Shown here one piece after another: positions 1-8,445 of a DNA stretch of 64,000 nucleotides. Numbering within the stretch: position 1 is the stretch's first letter; each line of letters begins with the position of its first letter. The notes under the pieces are model-generated. The model had not been told where the DNA came from. It made no database searches and worked only from the letters and a program-made list of their open reading frames with translations. Origin of the DNA: Planomonospora parontospora (GTDB lineage: Bacteria > Actinomycetota > Actinomycetes > Streptosporangiales > Streptosporangiaceae); NCBI GenBank assembly GCA_014647935.1, contig BMQD01000008.1, positions 62,001 through 126,000 of the forward strand, in the 5' to 3' direction. The position numbers and the translations under genes were made by a program.

Positions 1-1
1 C

Positions 2-439
2 GTGATCAGCCACATGATGGAGAACATCTACCCCGGCATCGTCATCCAGGCGGTCCTCGGCACGGCCATGGCCTTCGGCGGCATGCTGACCGTCTACTCC
101 CTGCGCATCGTCCGGGTGACGCCGAAGTTCACCAAGTTCGTCGTGGCGGCGGCGCTCGGCCTGATGGCCGCGCTGCTGGTCAACTGGGTCGCGAGCTTCT
201 TCGTCCAGGGCGGCCTCGGCCTGCGTGAGGCGGGCCCGATCGGCTACCTCGTCAGCATCGCGGCGATCCTGATCGGCTGCTTCTTCCTGCTGCTCGACTT
301 CGACCAGGTCGAGCAGGGCGTCCGGATGGGCGCTCCGGCGAAGTACTCCTGGCTGATGGCCTTCGGCCTGACGATGACCCTGGTCTGGATCTACCTCGAG
401 ATCCTGCGCCTGCTGAGCTACTTCAGCAGCAGCGACTGA
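2..439 (+). CDS. Bax inhibitor-1/YccA family membrane protein (3' part)
   Basis: The gene is cut by the left edge of the window; the frame is open from base 2 and the true start lies outside. The 145 visible residues hold about four hydrophobic segments (residues 10-30, 42-68, 80-98 and 116-138). The C-terminal stretch with LLDFDQVEQG, a charged turn, and YSWLMAFGLTMTLVWIYLEILRLL split over the last helix is typical of the C-terminal half of Bax inhibitor-1/YccA proteins. Members are multi-pass inner-membrane proteins with roles in ion leak or stress; the bacterial role is poorly defined. A strong intrinsic terminator follows 24 bases after the stop, so the transcript ends here. Family assignment is fairly sure; function is not. 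Confidence 0.8.
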   Translation: MISHMMENIYPGIVIQAVLGTAMAFGGMLTVYSLRIVRVTPKFTKFVVAAALGLMAALLVNWVASFFVQGGLGLREAGPIGYLVSIAAILIGCFFLLLDFDQVEQGVRMGAPAKYSWLMAFGLTMTLVWIYLEILRLLSYFSSSD

Positions 440-462
440 CCGGACATCTAGATAAGCGGACA

Positions 463-494
463 AACCCCACCGGATCGCTCCGGTGGGGTTTTTC
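463..494 (+). terminator. Intrinsic terminator after the Bax inhibitor-like gene
   Basis: A perfect 12-bp stem (AACCCCACCGGA at 463-474 pairing with TCCGGTGGGGTT at 479-490) with a TCGC loop is followed by a T run. It is one of few hairpins in the window with a proper T tract. Confidence 0.9.
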
Positions 495-631
495 TATGCG
501 AAAACGGGCACATTGTGAACGAAACACATCTGGAGATCAACGAAACGTGACAGAAGACCCTCCGCAGGTCTTGCCATCCGTAGTGTCGTGAGGCACTGTC
601 GAGCAAAGGAGCCTTATCCGTGGAGGTGCCC

Positions 632-856
632 ATGCCGCTGAACCACTCACCGGAGACGCACAGCAAGCTGATCGCAAGGGTCCCGGACATCACGGGGCGC
701 GCACTCCCCGAGTGGTTTCAAGCCATCGACAACGGTCCGTCGTTCCTTCGCTGCGACGAGCGCGCCAACTGGCTCGCCGCAGAGCACGGACTGACCCACG
801 GCTACGCCGCCGCCATCGTGCACGAGCACGAGCGGCACCGCCGTCACCACTTCTGA
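632..856 (+). CDS. DUF4287-domain small protein
   Basis: A protein of about 74 residues. After a short N-terminus it has SPETHSKLIARVP, then GRALPEWFQAID, RANWLAAEHGLTHGYAAAIVHE and a His/Arg-rich end, matching the DUF4287 pattern (a small domain of unknown function, sometimes found in regulator-like proteins). Two starts are possible: ATG at 632 with GGAGG at 622-626, or GTG at 620 with AAAGGAG at 605-611; I chose the ATG. It is a single-gene unit between a terminator and a hairpin. No catalytic residues can be named. Domain recognition is from memory; the role is unknown. Confidence 0.75.
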   Translation: MPLNHSPETHSKLIARVPDITGRALPEWFQAIDNGPSFLRCDERANWLAAEHGLTHGYAAAIVHEHERHRRHHF

Positions 857-870
857 CTCGCCGTCCTCGT

Positions 871-903
871 GAGGACTCCGCCGCCACCGGTGGCGGAGTC
901 CTC
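871..903 (+). terminator. Hairpin after the DUF4287 gene
   Basis: A perfect 12-bp stem, GAGGACTCCGCC (871-882) with GGCGGAGTCCTC (892-903), and a 9-base loop. There is no T tract, so this is a terminator-like or mRNA-end hairpin. It also sits just ahead of the start of the next gene at 927. Confidence 0.6.
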
Positions 904-926
904 GCCTGCGCGGGGATGATGACCCA

Positions 927-1337
927 ATGGATCTCGACAAGGCACGTGAGTTCATCCGGGGCAACCACCGGGCGGTCATGCTGACCTGGCACGCCGACGG
1001 CCGGCCCCAGCTCTCCCCGGTCACCGTAGGGCTGGACTCCCGGGGAAACCCCGTCGTCAGCACGCGGGAGACGGCGGCGAAGGTCCGCAACCTCCGCAGG
1101 GACCCCCGGGTGGCGCTCTGCGTGACCACGGACGCGTTCTTCGGCGAGTGGATCCAGATCGAGGGGAAGGCCGAGGTCGTGCCGCTGCCGGAGGCGATGG
1201 ACCTCCTGGTGGCGTACTACCGGGACATCTCCGGGGAGCACCCCGACTGGGACGACTACCGGGCGGCCATGGAGCGGGACCGGCGGGTGATCGTGAGGAT
1301 CGACCTCACCCGCGCCGGTCCCGACGTCCACGGCTGA
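927..1337 (+). CDS. PPOX-class F420/FMN-dependent oxidoreductase
   Basis: A 136-residue split-barrel protein. The N-terminal pattern (AVMLTWHADGRPQLSPVTV near residues 16-34, then NPVVSTRETAAKVRNLRRDPRVAL) is the typical flavin/F420-binding start of pyridoxamine-5'-phosphate-oxidase-like proteins. IEGKAEVVPLPEA and the C-terminal VIVRIDLTRA complete the fold. Length is normal for the single-domain actinobacterial type. Such proteins reduce small substrates with F420H2 or bind FMN; the substrate cannot be read from sequence. The start ATG has only a weak purine stretch (GGGGAT) ahead. It converges on the thiolase gene with 17 bases between. Confidence 0.8.
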   Translation: MDLDKAREFIRGNHRAVMLTWHADGRPQLSPVTVGLDSRGNPVVSTRETAAKVRNLRRDPRVALCVTTDAFFGEWIQIEGKAEVVPLPEAMDLLVAYYRDISGEHPDWDDYRAAMERDRRVIVRIDLTRAGPDVHG

Positions 1338-1354
1338 CGGCTCCGGGCCGGGGG

Positions 1355-2575
1355 CTAGCTGAGACGCTCCAGGACCATGGCCATGCCCTGACCGCCGCCC
1401 ACGCACATGGTCTCCAGGCCGATGGACTTGTCGTGGAACCTGAGGCTGTTGATCAGAGTGGAGGTGATCCGGGCGCCGGTCATGCCGAACGGGTGGCCCA
1501 CCGCGATGGCGCCCCCGTTGACGTTGAGCCGGTCGAGGTCGATGCCCAGCTCCTTGTAGGACGGGATGACCTGGGCGGCGAAGGCCTCGTTGATCTCCAC
1601 GAGGTCCACGTCGTCGATGGACATGCCCGCCCGCGCCAGGGCCTGCCGGCTGGCCTCGATCGGGCCCAGGCCCATGATCTCGGGGGACAGGCCGCTCACG
1701 CCGGTGGAGACGACGCGGGCGAGCGGGGTGATGCCCAGCTCCGCGGCCTTGGTGTCGCTCATCACGATCACGGCGGCGGCGCCGTCGTTCAGCGGGCAGC
1801 AGTTGCCCGCCGTGACGGTGCCGTCGGGGCGGAAGACCGGCTTGAGCTGGGAGACGGCCTCGTAGGTGGTGCCGGCACGGGGGCCGTCGTCCTTGCTGAC
1901 CACGGTGCCGTCGGGCAGGGTCACCGGGGTGATGTCCTGCTCCCAGAAGCCGTTGGCGATGGCCTTCTCGGCGAGGTTCTGGGACCGGACGCCGAACTCG
2001 TCCTGCTCCTGCCGGGAGACGCCCTTGAGTCCGGCCACGTTCTCCGCGGTCTGGCCCATCGCGATGTAGATGTCGGGCAGCGCGCCGTCCTCGCGGGGGT
2101 CGCGCCAGACGGGGGCTCCGCCCTCGGCGGCCTGCTTCCCCCGGGCCTGCGCGTCGAGGAAGAGCGGGTTCTGCGTGTCGGACACGCCGTCGGCGCTGCC
2201 CTTGACGAGGCGGGAGACGCACTCCACGCCCGCCGAGACGAAGATGTCGCCCTCGCCCGCCTTGATGGCGTGCATGGCCATCCGGGTGGTCTGCAGCGAG
2301 GACGAGCAGTAGCGGTTGACGGTGGTGCCGGGCACGCCGTCCAGGCCGAGCAGGGTGGAGACCACCTTGGCCATGTTGAAGCCCTGCTCGCCGCCCGGCT
2401 GACCGCAGCCCAGCATCAGGTCGTCGATGGTGTTCGGGTCGAGCTGGGGGACCTTGGCCAGTGCGGCCTTGATCATTTGCGCCGTCAGGTCGTCAGGACG
2501 GATGTCCTTGAGCGATCCCTTGAAGGCGCGTCCGATGGGCGAGCGCGCGGTCGCGACGATGACTGCCTCGGGCAT
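1355..2575 (-). CDS. Acetyl-CoA acetyltransferase / beta-ketothiolase (FadA3-like)
   Basis: A 406-residue thiolase, the usual length. It starts [17 protein letters not shown], carries the nucleophilic Cys in [11 protein letters not shown] (about residue 92), the [17 protein letters not shown] motif with the catalytic His, and ends with [13 protein letters not shown], which has the second catalytic Cys. It catalyses the thiolytic step of beta-oxidation or the reverse condensation. The chosen ATG at 2575 has an excellent AGGAGG site five bases ahead; the frame stays open upstream but without a better start. A 105-bp direct repeat lies directly upstream, in or near its promoter. By neighbourhood (SGNH esterase and cbs nearby) it resembles Rv1074c fadA3. 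Physiological chain length is not visible. Confidence 0.93.
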   Translation of the reverse strand: MPEAVIVATARSPIGRAFKGSLKDIRPDDLTAQMIKAALAKVPQLDPNTIDDLMLGCGQPGGEQGFNMAKVVSTLLGLDGVPGTTVNRYCSSSLQTTRMAMHAIKAGEGDIFVSAGVECVSRLVKGSADGVSDTQNPLFLDAQARGKQAAEGGAPVWRDPREDGALPDIYIAMGQTAENVAGLKGVSRQEQDEFGVRSQNLAEKAIANGFWEQDITPVTLPDGTVVSKDDGPRAGTTYEAVSQLKPVFRPDGTVTAGNCCPLNDGAAAVIVMSDTKAAELGITPLARVVSTGVSGLSPEIMGLGPIEASRQALARAGMSIDDVDLVEINEAFAAQVIPSYKELGIDLDRLNVNGGAIAVGHPFGMTGARITSTLINSLRFHDKSIGLETMCVGGGQGMAMVLERLS

Positions 2576-2593
2576 GTGGCCTCCTGTGCTCAT

Positions 2594-2814
2594 GGCGACG
2601 CTGCGCGTCGCGGCTCGGGGGCCGGTAACCGGTGTCTTCCCTCGTCGCGTGCTCGCTTCGCTGCGCGCGCTCCTCAGTCCAGACACCGGAGCCCCCTCAC
2701 TGTGTTGACGGCGACGCTGCGCGTCGCGGCTCGGGGGCCGGTAACCGGTGTCTTCCCTCGTCGCGTGCTCGCTTCGCTGCGCGCGCTCCTCAGTCCAGAC
2801 ACCGGAGCCCCCTC
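2594..2814. repeat. Pair of perfect 105-bp direct repeats
   Basis: Bases 2594-2698 are repeated without a mismatch at 2710-2814, separated by 11 bases (ACTGTGTTGAC). Each copy begins with a small palindrome (GCGACG CTGCG CGTCGC) and ends with CCGGTGTCT pairing with AGACACCGG around a GC-rich loop. A degenerate third piece of the first 19 bases is at 5406-5424 (2 mismatches), upstream of cbs. The pair fills most of the 394-base non-coding stretch 2576-2969; the rest (2815-2969) holds the region upstream of the thiolase and a terminator hairpin, and no gene that I can see. Confidence 0.95.
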
Positions 2815-2914
2815 GCGGGTCCTTCGTTAATCGCTCCTCTGCGGAGGTTACCGCGCGGTAGTCCGGAAGCCACGACCCGGGGTGGGAAGAAACAGAACTT
2901 TGTTACGGAATGCC

Positions 2915-2941
2915 AAAGGGCCCCGCTGTTCGGCGGGACCC
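2915..2941 (-). terminator. Terminator candidate for the beta-propeller lipoprotein gene
   Basis: On the minus strand GGGTCCCGC and GCGGGGCCC (2918-2941) pair with one mismatch around a 6-base loop and are followed by TTT. It lies 29 bases past the stop of the gene ending at 2970. Confidence 0.55.
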
Positions 2942-2969
2942 GGGCACAGTCATGGGCGGACGGCGGGCG

Positions 2970-4313
2970 CTAGCCGTACATCCCGGGGGCGGTGGCGGTG
3001 GCGTCCTGGACGCCGTGCAGGCCGCCCTTCTCGTCACGCCAGATCCGCCAGCCGTTCTGGCTGCCGGTGAACCAGCCGGGCGGGGCACCGGCGTCGGCCA
3101 CCCGCTTCCCGGTGGCCAGGTCGAACTCGCACAGCGAGGCCACCGAGTAGAACCCGGGGGTCTGACCCTTCAACGCGAGGGGCTTGGGATCGGTGACGCA
3201 GAAGGACCAGCCGCGCTCCTCCTCGACCTCGGCCGGCCTGCCGGTGGCGAGGTCGAAGGCGGTCCCGCGCTTGCCGTGCTTGAGGAAGCCGATCCGGTCC
3301 ATCCGCGCGGGGAAGGCCAGCCACCAGCCCGACCCCGGGACGTCGGTCGCCGGGATCTGGCCGAGGACCCGGCCGCTCTCGGGGTCGAGCCGGGCGAATC
3401 CGCCGTACTGACCCTGCTGGTCGACCGGGCGGACGACCGGTGCGAACCCCGGGCTGCCGCTGGGGTACACGCGTACGACCGAGGGGCGGATCCAGTTGAC
3501 CGAGCCGTCGGAGAGCTTCACCGAGAAGAGCCCGAAGGTGGAGACCTTCTTCGTTCTGGGGTCGGTGTAGGGGGCGACGTAACCGACGAGGTTCTCGGCC
3601 GTCGAGCCGAACGACCAGCCGCCCGACATGTTGACGCCGGAGCCGAGGGCCTGCTCGACGGGCTGCTGCCAGACGACCTTCCCGGTCCGCAGGTCATAGG
3701 CCTCCAGCAGGGGGTTGCGGGCCAGGCGCAGGAAGACCACGCGCGAGGCGTTGGACCACTGCACCTCCGCGATGCCGGGGAGCTTCCACCGCGGTCTCCC
3801 GGTGGCCGGGTCGAGCACGACGACCCGGGCCGTGGAGAGCGCGGTGTTCTCCGAAAGGCACACGAACATCCCGCACTTCTGCGGCCCGAAGGTCGAGTGG
3901 ACCGGCCGGGTCCACCGCGCGGTCCCGGTCTTCGCGTCGCGGCCGACGAGCGCGGCGGTCCGCCGCCGCTTCGCGGACGGATCGACGGTGACGACGACGG
4001 TGTGGTCCCGGCCCGTCTCGATGATCGCCGGAGCGGGGATCCCCATCCCGGGCAGCCGGCCCGCCATGACCGCGGGGGCGGACCACAGCCGTTTGCCGGA
4101 GTCGAGGTCGAGGGCGACCGTCTCCAGCGTGCCGTCGGGCCTGAGCGACGTCGTCGTGGCGACGCCGCCGGCGGTGGTGGTGCGGCTGACCGCGTTCACC
4201 TGGGTGTTGTGCCAGCGTGGGTAGTCGGGGGTGGCCGCTTCGCTGCCGGAGCAGCCGGCCAGGGCCAGGGCTCCGGCGAGCACCATCGCTGGTTTCGCAT
4301 GAGACCGGATCAT
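2970..4313 (-). CDS. PQQ-like beta-propeller lipoprotein
   Basis: About 447 residues. The N-terminus MIRSHAKPAMVLAGALALAGC is a lipoprotein signal with the lipobox LAGC at residues 18-21. The mature part has repeated blade motifs of the type V-A-L-D-x-x-S-G-K-x-x-W, such as ALDLDSGKRLW, RDAKTGTARW, LDPATGRPRW, YDLRTGKVVW and DLATGKRV, so it is a pyrrolo-quinoline-quinone-like WD propeller anchored outside the membrane. Four Cys residues may form disulfides. It probably binds or scaffolds; no enzyme site is evident. Candidate starts are TTG 4328, ATG 4319 and ATG 4313; the last fits GGAG nine bases ahead and a standard signal peptide. It lies 57 bases downstream of the SGNH hydrolase, perhaps co-transcribed. 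Confidence 0.82.
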   Translation of the reverse strand: MIRSHAKPAMVLAGALALAGCSGSEAATPDYPRWHNTQVNAVSRTTTAGGVATTTSLRPDGTLETVALDLDSGKRLWSAPAVMAGRLPGMGIPAPAIIETGRDHTVVVTVDPSAKRRRTAALVGRDAKTGTARWTRPVHSTFGPQKCGMFVCLSENTALSTARVVVLDPATGRPRWKLPGIAEVQWSNASRVVFLRLARNPLLEAYDLRTGKVVWQQPVEQALGSGVNMSGGWSFGSTAENLVGYVAPYTDPRTKKVSTFGLFSVKLSDGSVNWIRPSVVRVYPSGSPGFAPVVRPVDQQGQYGGFARLDPESGRVLGQIPATDVPGSGWWLAFPARMDRIGFLKHGKRGTAFDLATGRPAEVEEERGWSFCVTDPKPLALKGQTPGFYSVASLCEFDLATGKRVADAGAPPGWFTGSQNGWRIWRDEKGGLHGVQDATATAPGMYG

Positions 4314-4370
4314 GGGCATCCACTCCAAAGGGGCGAGGCGTCACGACATCGCCGCGGAGGGTGACCGGGC

Positions 4371-5345
4371 TCAGGCGTCGTGAGGCAGCGGCTCGGACCT
4401 CCGGCGGAGCAGGGTCACCCATCGTCCGTGGGGACCCGTGGCTCGACCGGCGACCCGGGTCGCGGACACCTCGGCGCCGGGCTCCTCCGCGGCCTTAGCC
4501 GCCGCAAGGTAAACCGACTGACCGCGCACGGGCTGCGGCTCGGGCCACAGCTCCAACGCAGTGCAAACAGACGGTAGCACCGCGTAAGCGACTTGCGTGT
4601 AGCCTCGGCGAGATGGGTGGTAACGGTCGGGTCCGAACATTTCGTGGGGGTTTGATTCGAATTCCTCCCCCAGAAGGTCGGCGAAGGCCACCGTCCGCCC
4701 GCCCGCCTCGATGACCGCGACGGTCTGCGCGGCGGCGAGCTGCCGGCTCCAGCGCCTGGTCACCCAGCGCAGCGGCTGCGGGAGCGGCCGGACCGTGCCC
4801 AGGTCCGGGCAGGTGCCCACGACCACCTCGGCCCCGGCCTCGCGCAGCCGCCGCACCGCCTTCTGCAGATGCCGTACGGCCTGCGCGGGGAAGGTCTGCG
4901 TGGTGACGTCGTTGGCCCCGATGAAGACGACCGCGACCTCCGGGCGCGCCTCCAGCGCCCGGTCCACCTGCTCGCCGAGGTCGGCGGAGGCGGCCCCCGA
5001 CACGCCGGCCACGGTGAGCCGCACCGGCCGCTCGGCGACGGCGGCCACGCCGCACGCGATGAGCACGCCGGGGGTGTCGGCGGGATCGGTCATGCCCAGG
5101 CCGACCGAGGTGGAGTCGCCGAGCATGGCCATCCGGATCGGCTCGCCGCCGAACTCGCCGTAGACCCCGTCCGAGGGCGGCCCCTCCATGCCGTGGGGGC
5201 GGCCGACGATCCGCCGCGCCAGCACGCCCTCGGCGAACAGGATGCCGTAGGTGGCCGCCCCGAGCAGGGTCAGGCCGCCGCCTCCCACGGCCGCCGCGGC
5301 CGCGATGCGCCGCGCGGCCCGAGCCGCTCCGGGTGTCCAGCTCAC
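4371..5345 (-). CDS. SGNH/GDSL hydrolase (esterase) with N-terminal membrane segment
   Basis: A 324-residue protein with a hydrophobic N-terminus (about 12-40) that may anchor or export it. The SGNH blocks are clear: GDST (Ser78), the block II Gly in GVSGAASAD, GAND (Asn145) and DRYHPS (Asp240, His243). Members hydrolyse esters, often cell-wall or lipid acyl groups. The GTG start at 5345 follows GGAGGAGGG. Codons for residues 227-264, spanning the catalytic Asp-His block, use far more A/T third positions than the rest (see findings). It sits divergent to cbs and upstream of the beta-propeller lipoprotein; gene order resembles Rv1075c. Substrate unknown. Confidence 0.85.
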   Translation of the reverse strand: MSWTPGAARAARRIAAAAAVGGGGLTLLGAATYGILFAEGVLARRIVGRPHGMEGPPSDGVYGEFGGEPIRMAMLGDSTSVGLGMTDPADTPGVLIACGVAAVAERPVRLTVAGVSGAASADLGEQVDRALEARPEVAVVFIGANDVTTQTFPAQAVRHLQKAVRRLREAGAEVVVGTCPDLGTVRPLPQPLRWVTRRWSRQLAAAQTVAVIEAGGRTVAFADLLGEEFESNPHEMFGPDRYHPSRRGYTQVAYAVLPSVCTALELWPEPQPVRGQSVYLAAAKAAEEPGAEVSATRVAGRATGPHGRWVTLLRRRSEPLPHDA

Positions 5346-5536
5346 GTGTCCGCGCCCTCCTCCGCCGTGGTGCTCCCAGGTGACCGGTGACTTCGTCGTA
5401 CCCGTGGCGACACTGTGCGTCGCGATGCGACGGTAGCGTTTGAGGTGAAACTAGCCGAGTCCCGGTCACCCCCTGGGATCTTGGCATCCGACAGAACAAG
5501 CTGACAAAGCTTCGGTATTTCGAGGTGATCAACGCG

Positions 5537-6907
5537 ATGCGCGTACATGACTCGCTGGTGGAGCTGATGGGCGACACCCCGCTCGTCAGGCTGCACAAGG
5601 TGACCGCGGGCCTGCCGGCCCAGGTGCTCGCCAAGGTCGAGTACTTCAATCCCGGCGGCTCGGTGAAGGACCGCATCGCGGTGCGAATGATCGACGCCGC
5701 GGAGAAGTCGGGAGCGCTCCGCCCGGGCGGCGTGATCGTGGAGCCCACCTCGGGCAACACCGGCGTCGGCCTGGCCATCGTGGCCCAGCAGCGCGGCTAC
5801 AGGTGCCTGTTCGTGGTGCCGGACAAGGTCGCCCAGGACAAGATCGCCGTGCTCCGGGCCTACGGGGCCGAGGTCGTCGTCTGCCCGACCGCGGTCTCGC
5901 CCGACCACCCCGACTCCTACTACTCGGTCTCCGACCGGCTGGCCAGGGAGGTCCCCAACGCCTGGAAGCCCGACCAGTACTCCAACCCGCAGAACCCCGA
6001 GAGCCACTACCACACCACCGGCCCGGAGATCTGGGAGCAGACCGAGGGGCGGATCACCCACTTCGTGGCGGGCGTCGGCACGGGCGGCACGATCAGCGGC
6101 ACCGGCCGCTACCTCAAGGAGGTCTCCGGCGGCCGCGTGAAGATCATCGGAGCGGACCCCGAGGGATCGGTCTACTCCGGCGGCACCGGCCGGCCGTACC
6201 TCGTGGAGGGGGTCGGCGAGGACATCTGGCCGGCCACCTACGACACCACGGTCTGCGACGAGATCATCGCGGTCTCCGACAAGGACTCCTTCGGCATGAC
6301 CCGCCGCCTGGCCCGCGAGGAGGCCTTGTTGGTGGGCGGCTCCTGCGGCATGGCCACGGTGGCGGCGCTGCGCGTGGCGCAGCAGGCCGGGCCGGACGAC
6401 GTGGTCGTGGTGCTGCTGCCCGACGGCGGCCGCGGCTACCTGTCCAAGATCTTCAACGACGACTGGATGGCCGACTACGGCTTCCTGACCACCTCCTCGG
6501 ATGAGGGCCTGGTGCGGGACGTGCTGGTCCGCAAGGGCACCGGCCTGCCGGAGTTCGTGCACACGCACCCGCACGAGTCGGTGGACACCGCCATCGCCAT
6601 CATGCGGGAGTACGGCGTCTCGCAGCTTCCGGTGATGAAGGAGGAGCCGCCGGTCATGGCCGCCGAAGTGGTCGGCTCGATCGTGGAGCGCGATCTGCTG
6701 GACGCCCTCTACCGGGGACGGCTCCGTCCGGACGAGCCGCTGGCCGGGCACATGTCCCCGCCGCTCCCCATGATCGGCGCCGGCGAGCCCGTCTCGCACG
6801 CGGTCGAGGCCCTGGAGAAGGCCGACGCCGCCGTGGTCCTCGACGACGGCAAGCCCGTCGGCCTGCTCACCCGCCAGGACCTGCTGGCCTTCCTGGTCAC
6901 CCACTAA
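5537..6907 (+). CDS. cbs: Cystathionine beta-synthase
   Basis: A 456-residue PLP enzyme condensing serine and homocysteine to cystathionine, the first step of reverse transsulfuration. The fold-type II catalytic part spans about 1-330, with the PLP lysine in GGSVKDR (Lys44), the SGNTG phosphate/substrate loop and the GTGGT glycine loop. Two CBS domains (about 336-456, ending VGLLTRQDLLAFL) follow, as in the mycobacterial enzyme. ATG 5537 is preceded by GAGGTGATC (5522-5530), an extended match to the 16S 3' end; a GTG at 5525 lies inside that site and is rejected. Its stop overlaps the stop of the convergent kinase gene (CTAA at 6904-6907). metB lies 1.9 kb downstream on the same strand. Confidence 0.95.
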   Translation: MRVHDSLVELMGDTPLVRLHKVTAGLPAQVLAKVEYFNPGGSVKDRIAVRMIDAAEKSGALRPGGVIVEPTSGNTGVGLAIVAQQRGYRCLFVVPDKVAQDKIAVLRAYGAEVVVCPTAVSPDHPDSYYSVSDRLAREVPNAWKPDQYSNPQNPESHYHTTGPEIWEQTEGRITHFVAGVGTGGTISGTGRYLKEVSGGRVKIIGADPEGSVYSGGTGRPYLVEGVGEDIWPATYDTTVCDEIIAVSDKDSFGMTRRLAREEALLVGGSCGMATVAALRVAQQAGPDDVVVVLLPDGGRGYLSKIFNDDWMADYGFLTTSSDEGLVRDVLVRKGTGLPEFVHTHPHESVDTAIAIMREYGVSQLPVMKEEPPVMAAEVVGSIVERDLLDALYRGRLRPDEPLAGHMSPPLPMIGAGEPVSHAVEALEKADAAVVLDDGKPVGLLTRQDLLAFLVTH

Positions 6908-8085
6908 CCGGGGAACTCGGCGAACACCTCCCAGGCGCCCTCGGGGGTGGGGCCCGCGTAGAGACGGCCGCCGAGCGCCTCGACGCGCTCGGCCATGCCG
7001 ACCAGGCCGAAGCCGCCGCCCAGGCGGGAGACCCTGACGTCGGAGGCCGAGGCGTAGTTGCGCACGCGCAGCCGTACGCACCGGTCCACCCGGCGCAGGT
7101 CGGCCTCGACCCAGCCGGTGCCGGGGGCGTGGCGGCGGACGTTCGTGAGGGATTCCTGCAGCACGCGGTGGAGGGTGGTCAGCACCTCCGGCGGCAGGGT
7201 GTCGTCGGTGATGTCCTGGCCGACCTCGAAGGCCACCCTGGGCCCCCCGTGGGCCGAGAACCTCTCCACGAGCACGCGCATGTCCGCCAGGCGCGTGCCG
7301 GGGGTGCGCGCGGCCTCGTCCGCCCGCAGCACGCCGACCAGGCGGCGCATCGAGGTCAGCGCGTCGGCCCCGGCGTTCGCGATCGCGTCGAGCGCGGGGG
7401 CCACCGCCTCCGGCTTCGCCTCGGCGACGACCTTGGCCGCCTGCGCCTGGACCACGATCCCGGTGATGTGGTGGGCGACCAGGTCGTGCAGTTCGCGGGC
7501 GAGCTCCAGGCGTTCGGCCCGCCGTACCGAGTGCACGGCCTCGCGGCGGCGCTCCATCTGGAAGCGGAGGTAGGCGCCGACGCCGGCGGCCATGGACCAG
7601 GCGAAGAAGAGGAGGAAGCCCAAGGCCAGGGAGGGTTCGGACTGACCGATCCGGCCGGAGGAGGACTCCAGCATGAGCATCGCCACCACGGCGAAGATCG
7701 CCGCGCTCTTGACCGGCTCGATCCAGCGCAGCCCGCCGACGGTGAGGACGAGCAGCGCCCCGGTCTCGGCGAGACCGGGACCGGCGTCGCCGCCCGGGAT
7801 CGCCGCGGCGGCGACGGTGGCGGCGAACGACAGTCCCAGCAGGACCGCGTAGGGCAGGACACGGCTCCGGCGGCGGCGCCACACCGCGTAGATCCCGTAG
7901 GCGCCGCAGCCGAAGGAGAGCAGGTGCTCGGGGCTGTTGCCGGCCACCGCTATCCCGAGGTCCAGCAGGAGCAGCAGCCCGAGCCAGCAGAGCAGGGCGA
8001 TCTCGCTGAGCCGCCGGATCCAGTAGACAACGCGATGCGATTCCCCCACGGGCGACGAGCCTAATCCGGATGGTTGACCTGACAT
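6904..8085 (-). CDS. Orphan NarL-type sensor histidine kinase
   Basis: About 393 residues. Five or six hydrophobic segments fill residues 26-175, followed by a HisKA_3 dimerisation box LARELHDLVAHHITGI with phospho-acceptor His200, then the HATPase domain with N-box ESLTNVRRHA (Asn315) and a G-box GGGFGLVGM. This is the class that pairs with NarL/LuxR-type regulators, yet none lies next to it. The start ATG 8085 has no clear ribosome site; GTG 8049 is an alternative. Just upstream are two direct copies of TCGGCCG. It diverges from a small membrane-protein gene and sits between the two transsulfuration genes. Signal unknown. Confidence 0.85.
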   Translation of the reverse strand: MSGQPSGLGSSPVGESHRVVYWIRRLSEIALLCWLGLLLLLDLGIAVAGNSPEHLLSFGCGAYGIYAVWRRRRSRVLPYAVLLGLSFAATVAAAAIPGGDAGPGLAETGALLVLTVGGLRWIEPVKSAAIFAVVAMLMLESSSGRIGQSEPSLALGFLLFFAWSMAAGVGAYLRFQMERRREAVHSVRRAERLELARELHDLVAHHITGIVVQAQAAKVVAEAKPEAVAPALDAIANAGADALTSMRRLVGVLRADEAARTPGTRLADMRVLVERFSAHGGPRVAFEVGQDITDDTLPPEVLTTLHRVLQESLTNVRRHAPGTGWVEADLRRVDRCVRLRVRNYASASDVRVSRLGGGFGLVGMAERVEALGGRLYAGPTPEGAWEVFAEFPG

Positions 8086-8187
8086 ATCGGCCGTTCGGCC
8101 GAATGCCCCCTCGCAGGACCGGCCCTTCAGCGGAGGCGGGACCCCCCTTCCCCGGCGCATGCTTGAAGCGTCGAAGGGGAGAGGGAA

Positions 8188-8445
8188 ATGACCGTCATCG
8201 GGATCGTGTTGCTGGCCGTCGGATTCGTCGTCGCGTTGTGCCTGGCGCTCGCCGATCCCGTCCTGCTCTCGCGCATCAACGGGGAGCCCGCCGAGGGGGC
8301 GAGCGGCCGGTACATCCAGGCGCCGCCGATCGCCGCCGTTGCCGGGACCATGGCCGGGACCATGGCCGGGACCGCCGCGGAGGGCGCCGAAGTGGTGCCG
8401 TTCAGGCCGAGGCGCCCGGACGACCGCGAGCCGCAGGCCGCGTAG
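8188..8445 (+). CDS. Small single-pass membrane protein, hypothetical
   Basis: An 85-residue protein with one N-terminal transmembrane helix (about residues 3-24) and a cytoplasmic tail holding three copies of MAGT (residues 54-65, DNA repeat of 12 bases) and a basic end. A good ribosome site (GGGGAGAGGGAA) precedes ATG 8188. I do not recognise a family. It is divergent from the orphan kinase with about 100 bases between, so the two may share a regulatory region; a role as partner or target of the kinase is a guess. Confidence 0.6.
   Translation: MTVIGIVLLAVGFVVALCLALADPVLLSRINGEPAEGASGRYIQAPPIAAVAGTMAGTMAGTAAEGAEVVPFRPRRPDDREPQAA

Noticed and set aside
4640-4660. TTTGATTCGAATTC stretch resembling a tRNA T-arm
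   Set aside because: It lies in frame inside the SGNH hydrolase, encodes conserved residues and has no acceptor or anticodon stems nearby.
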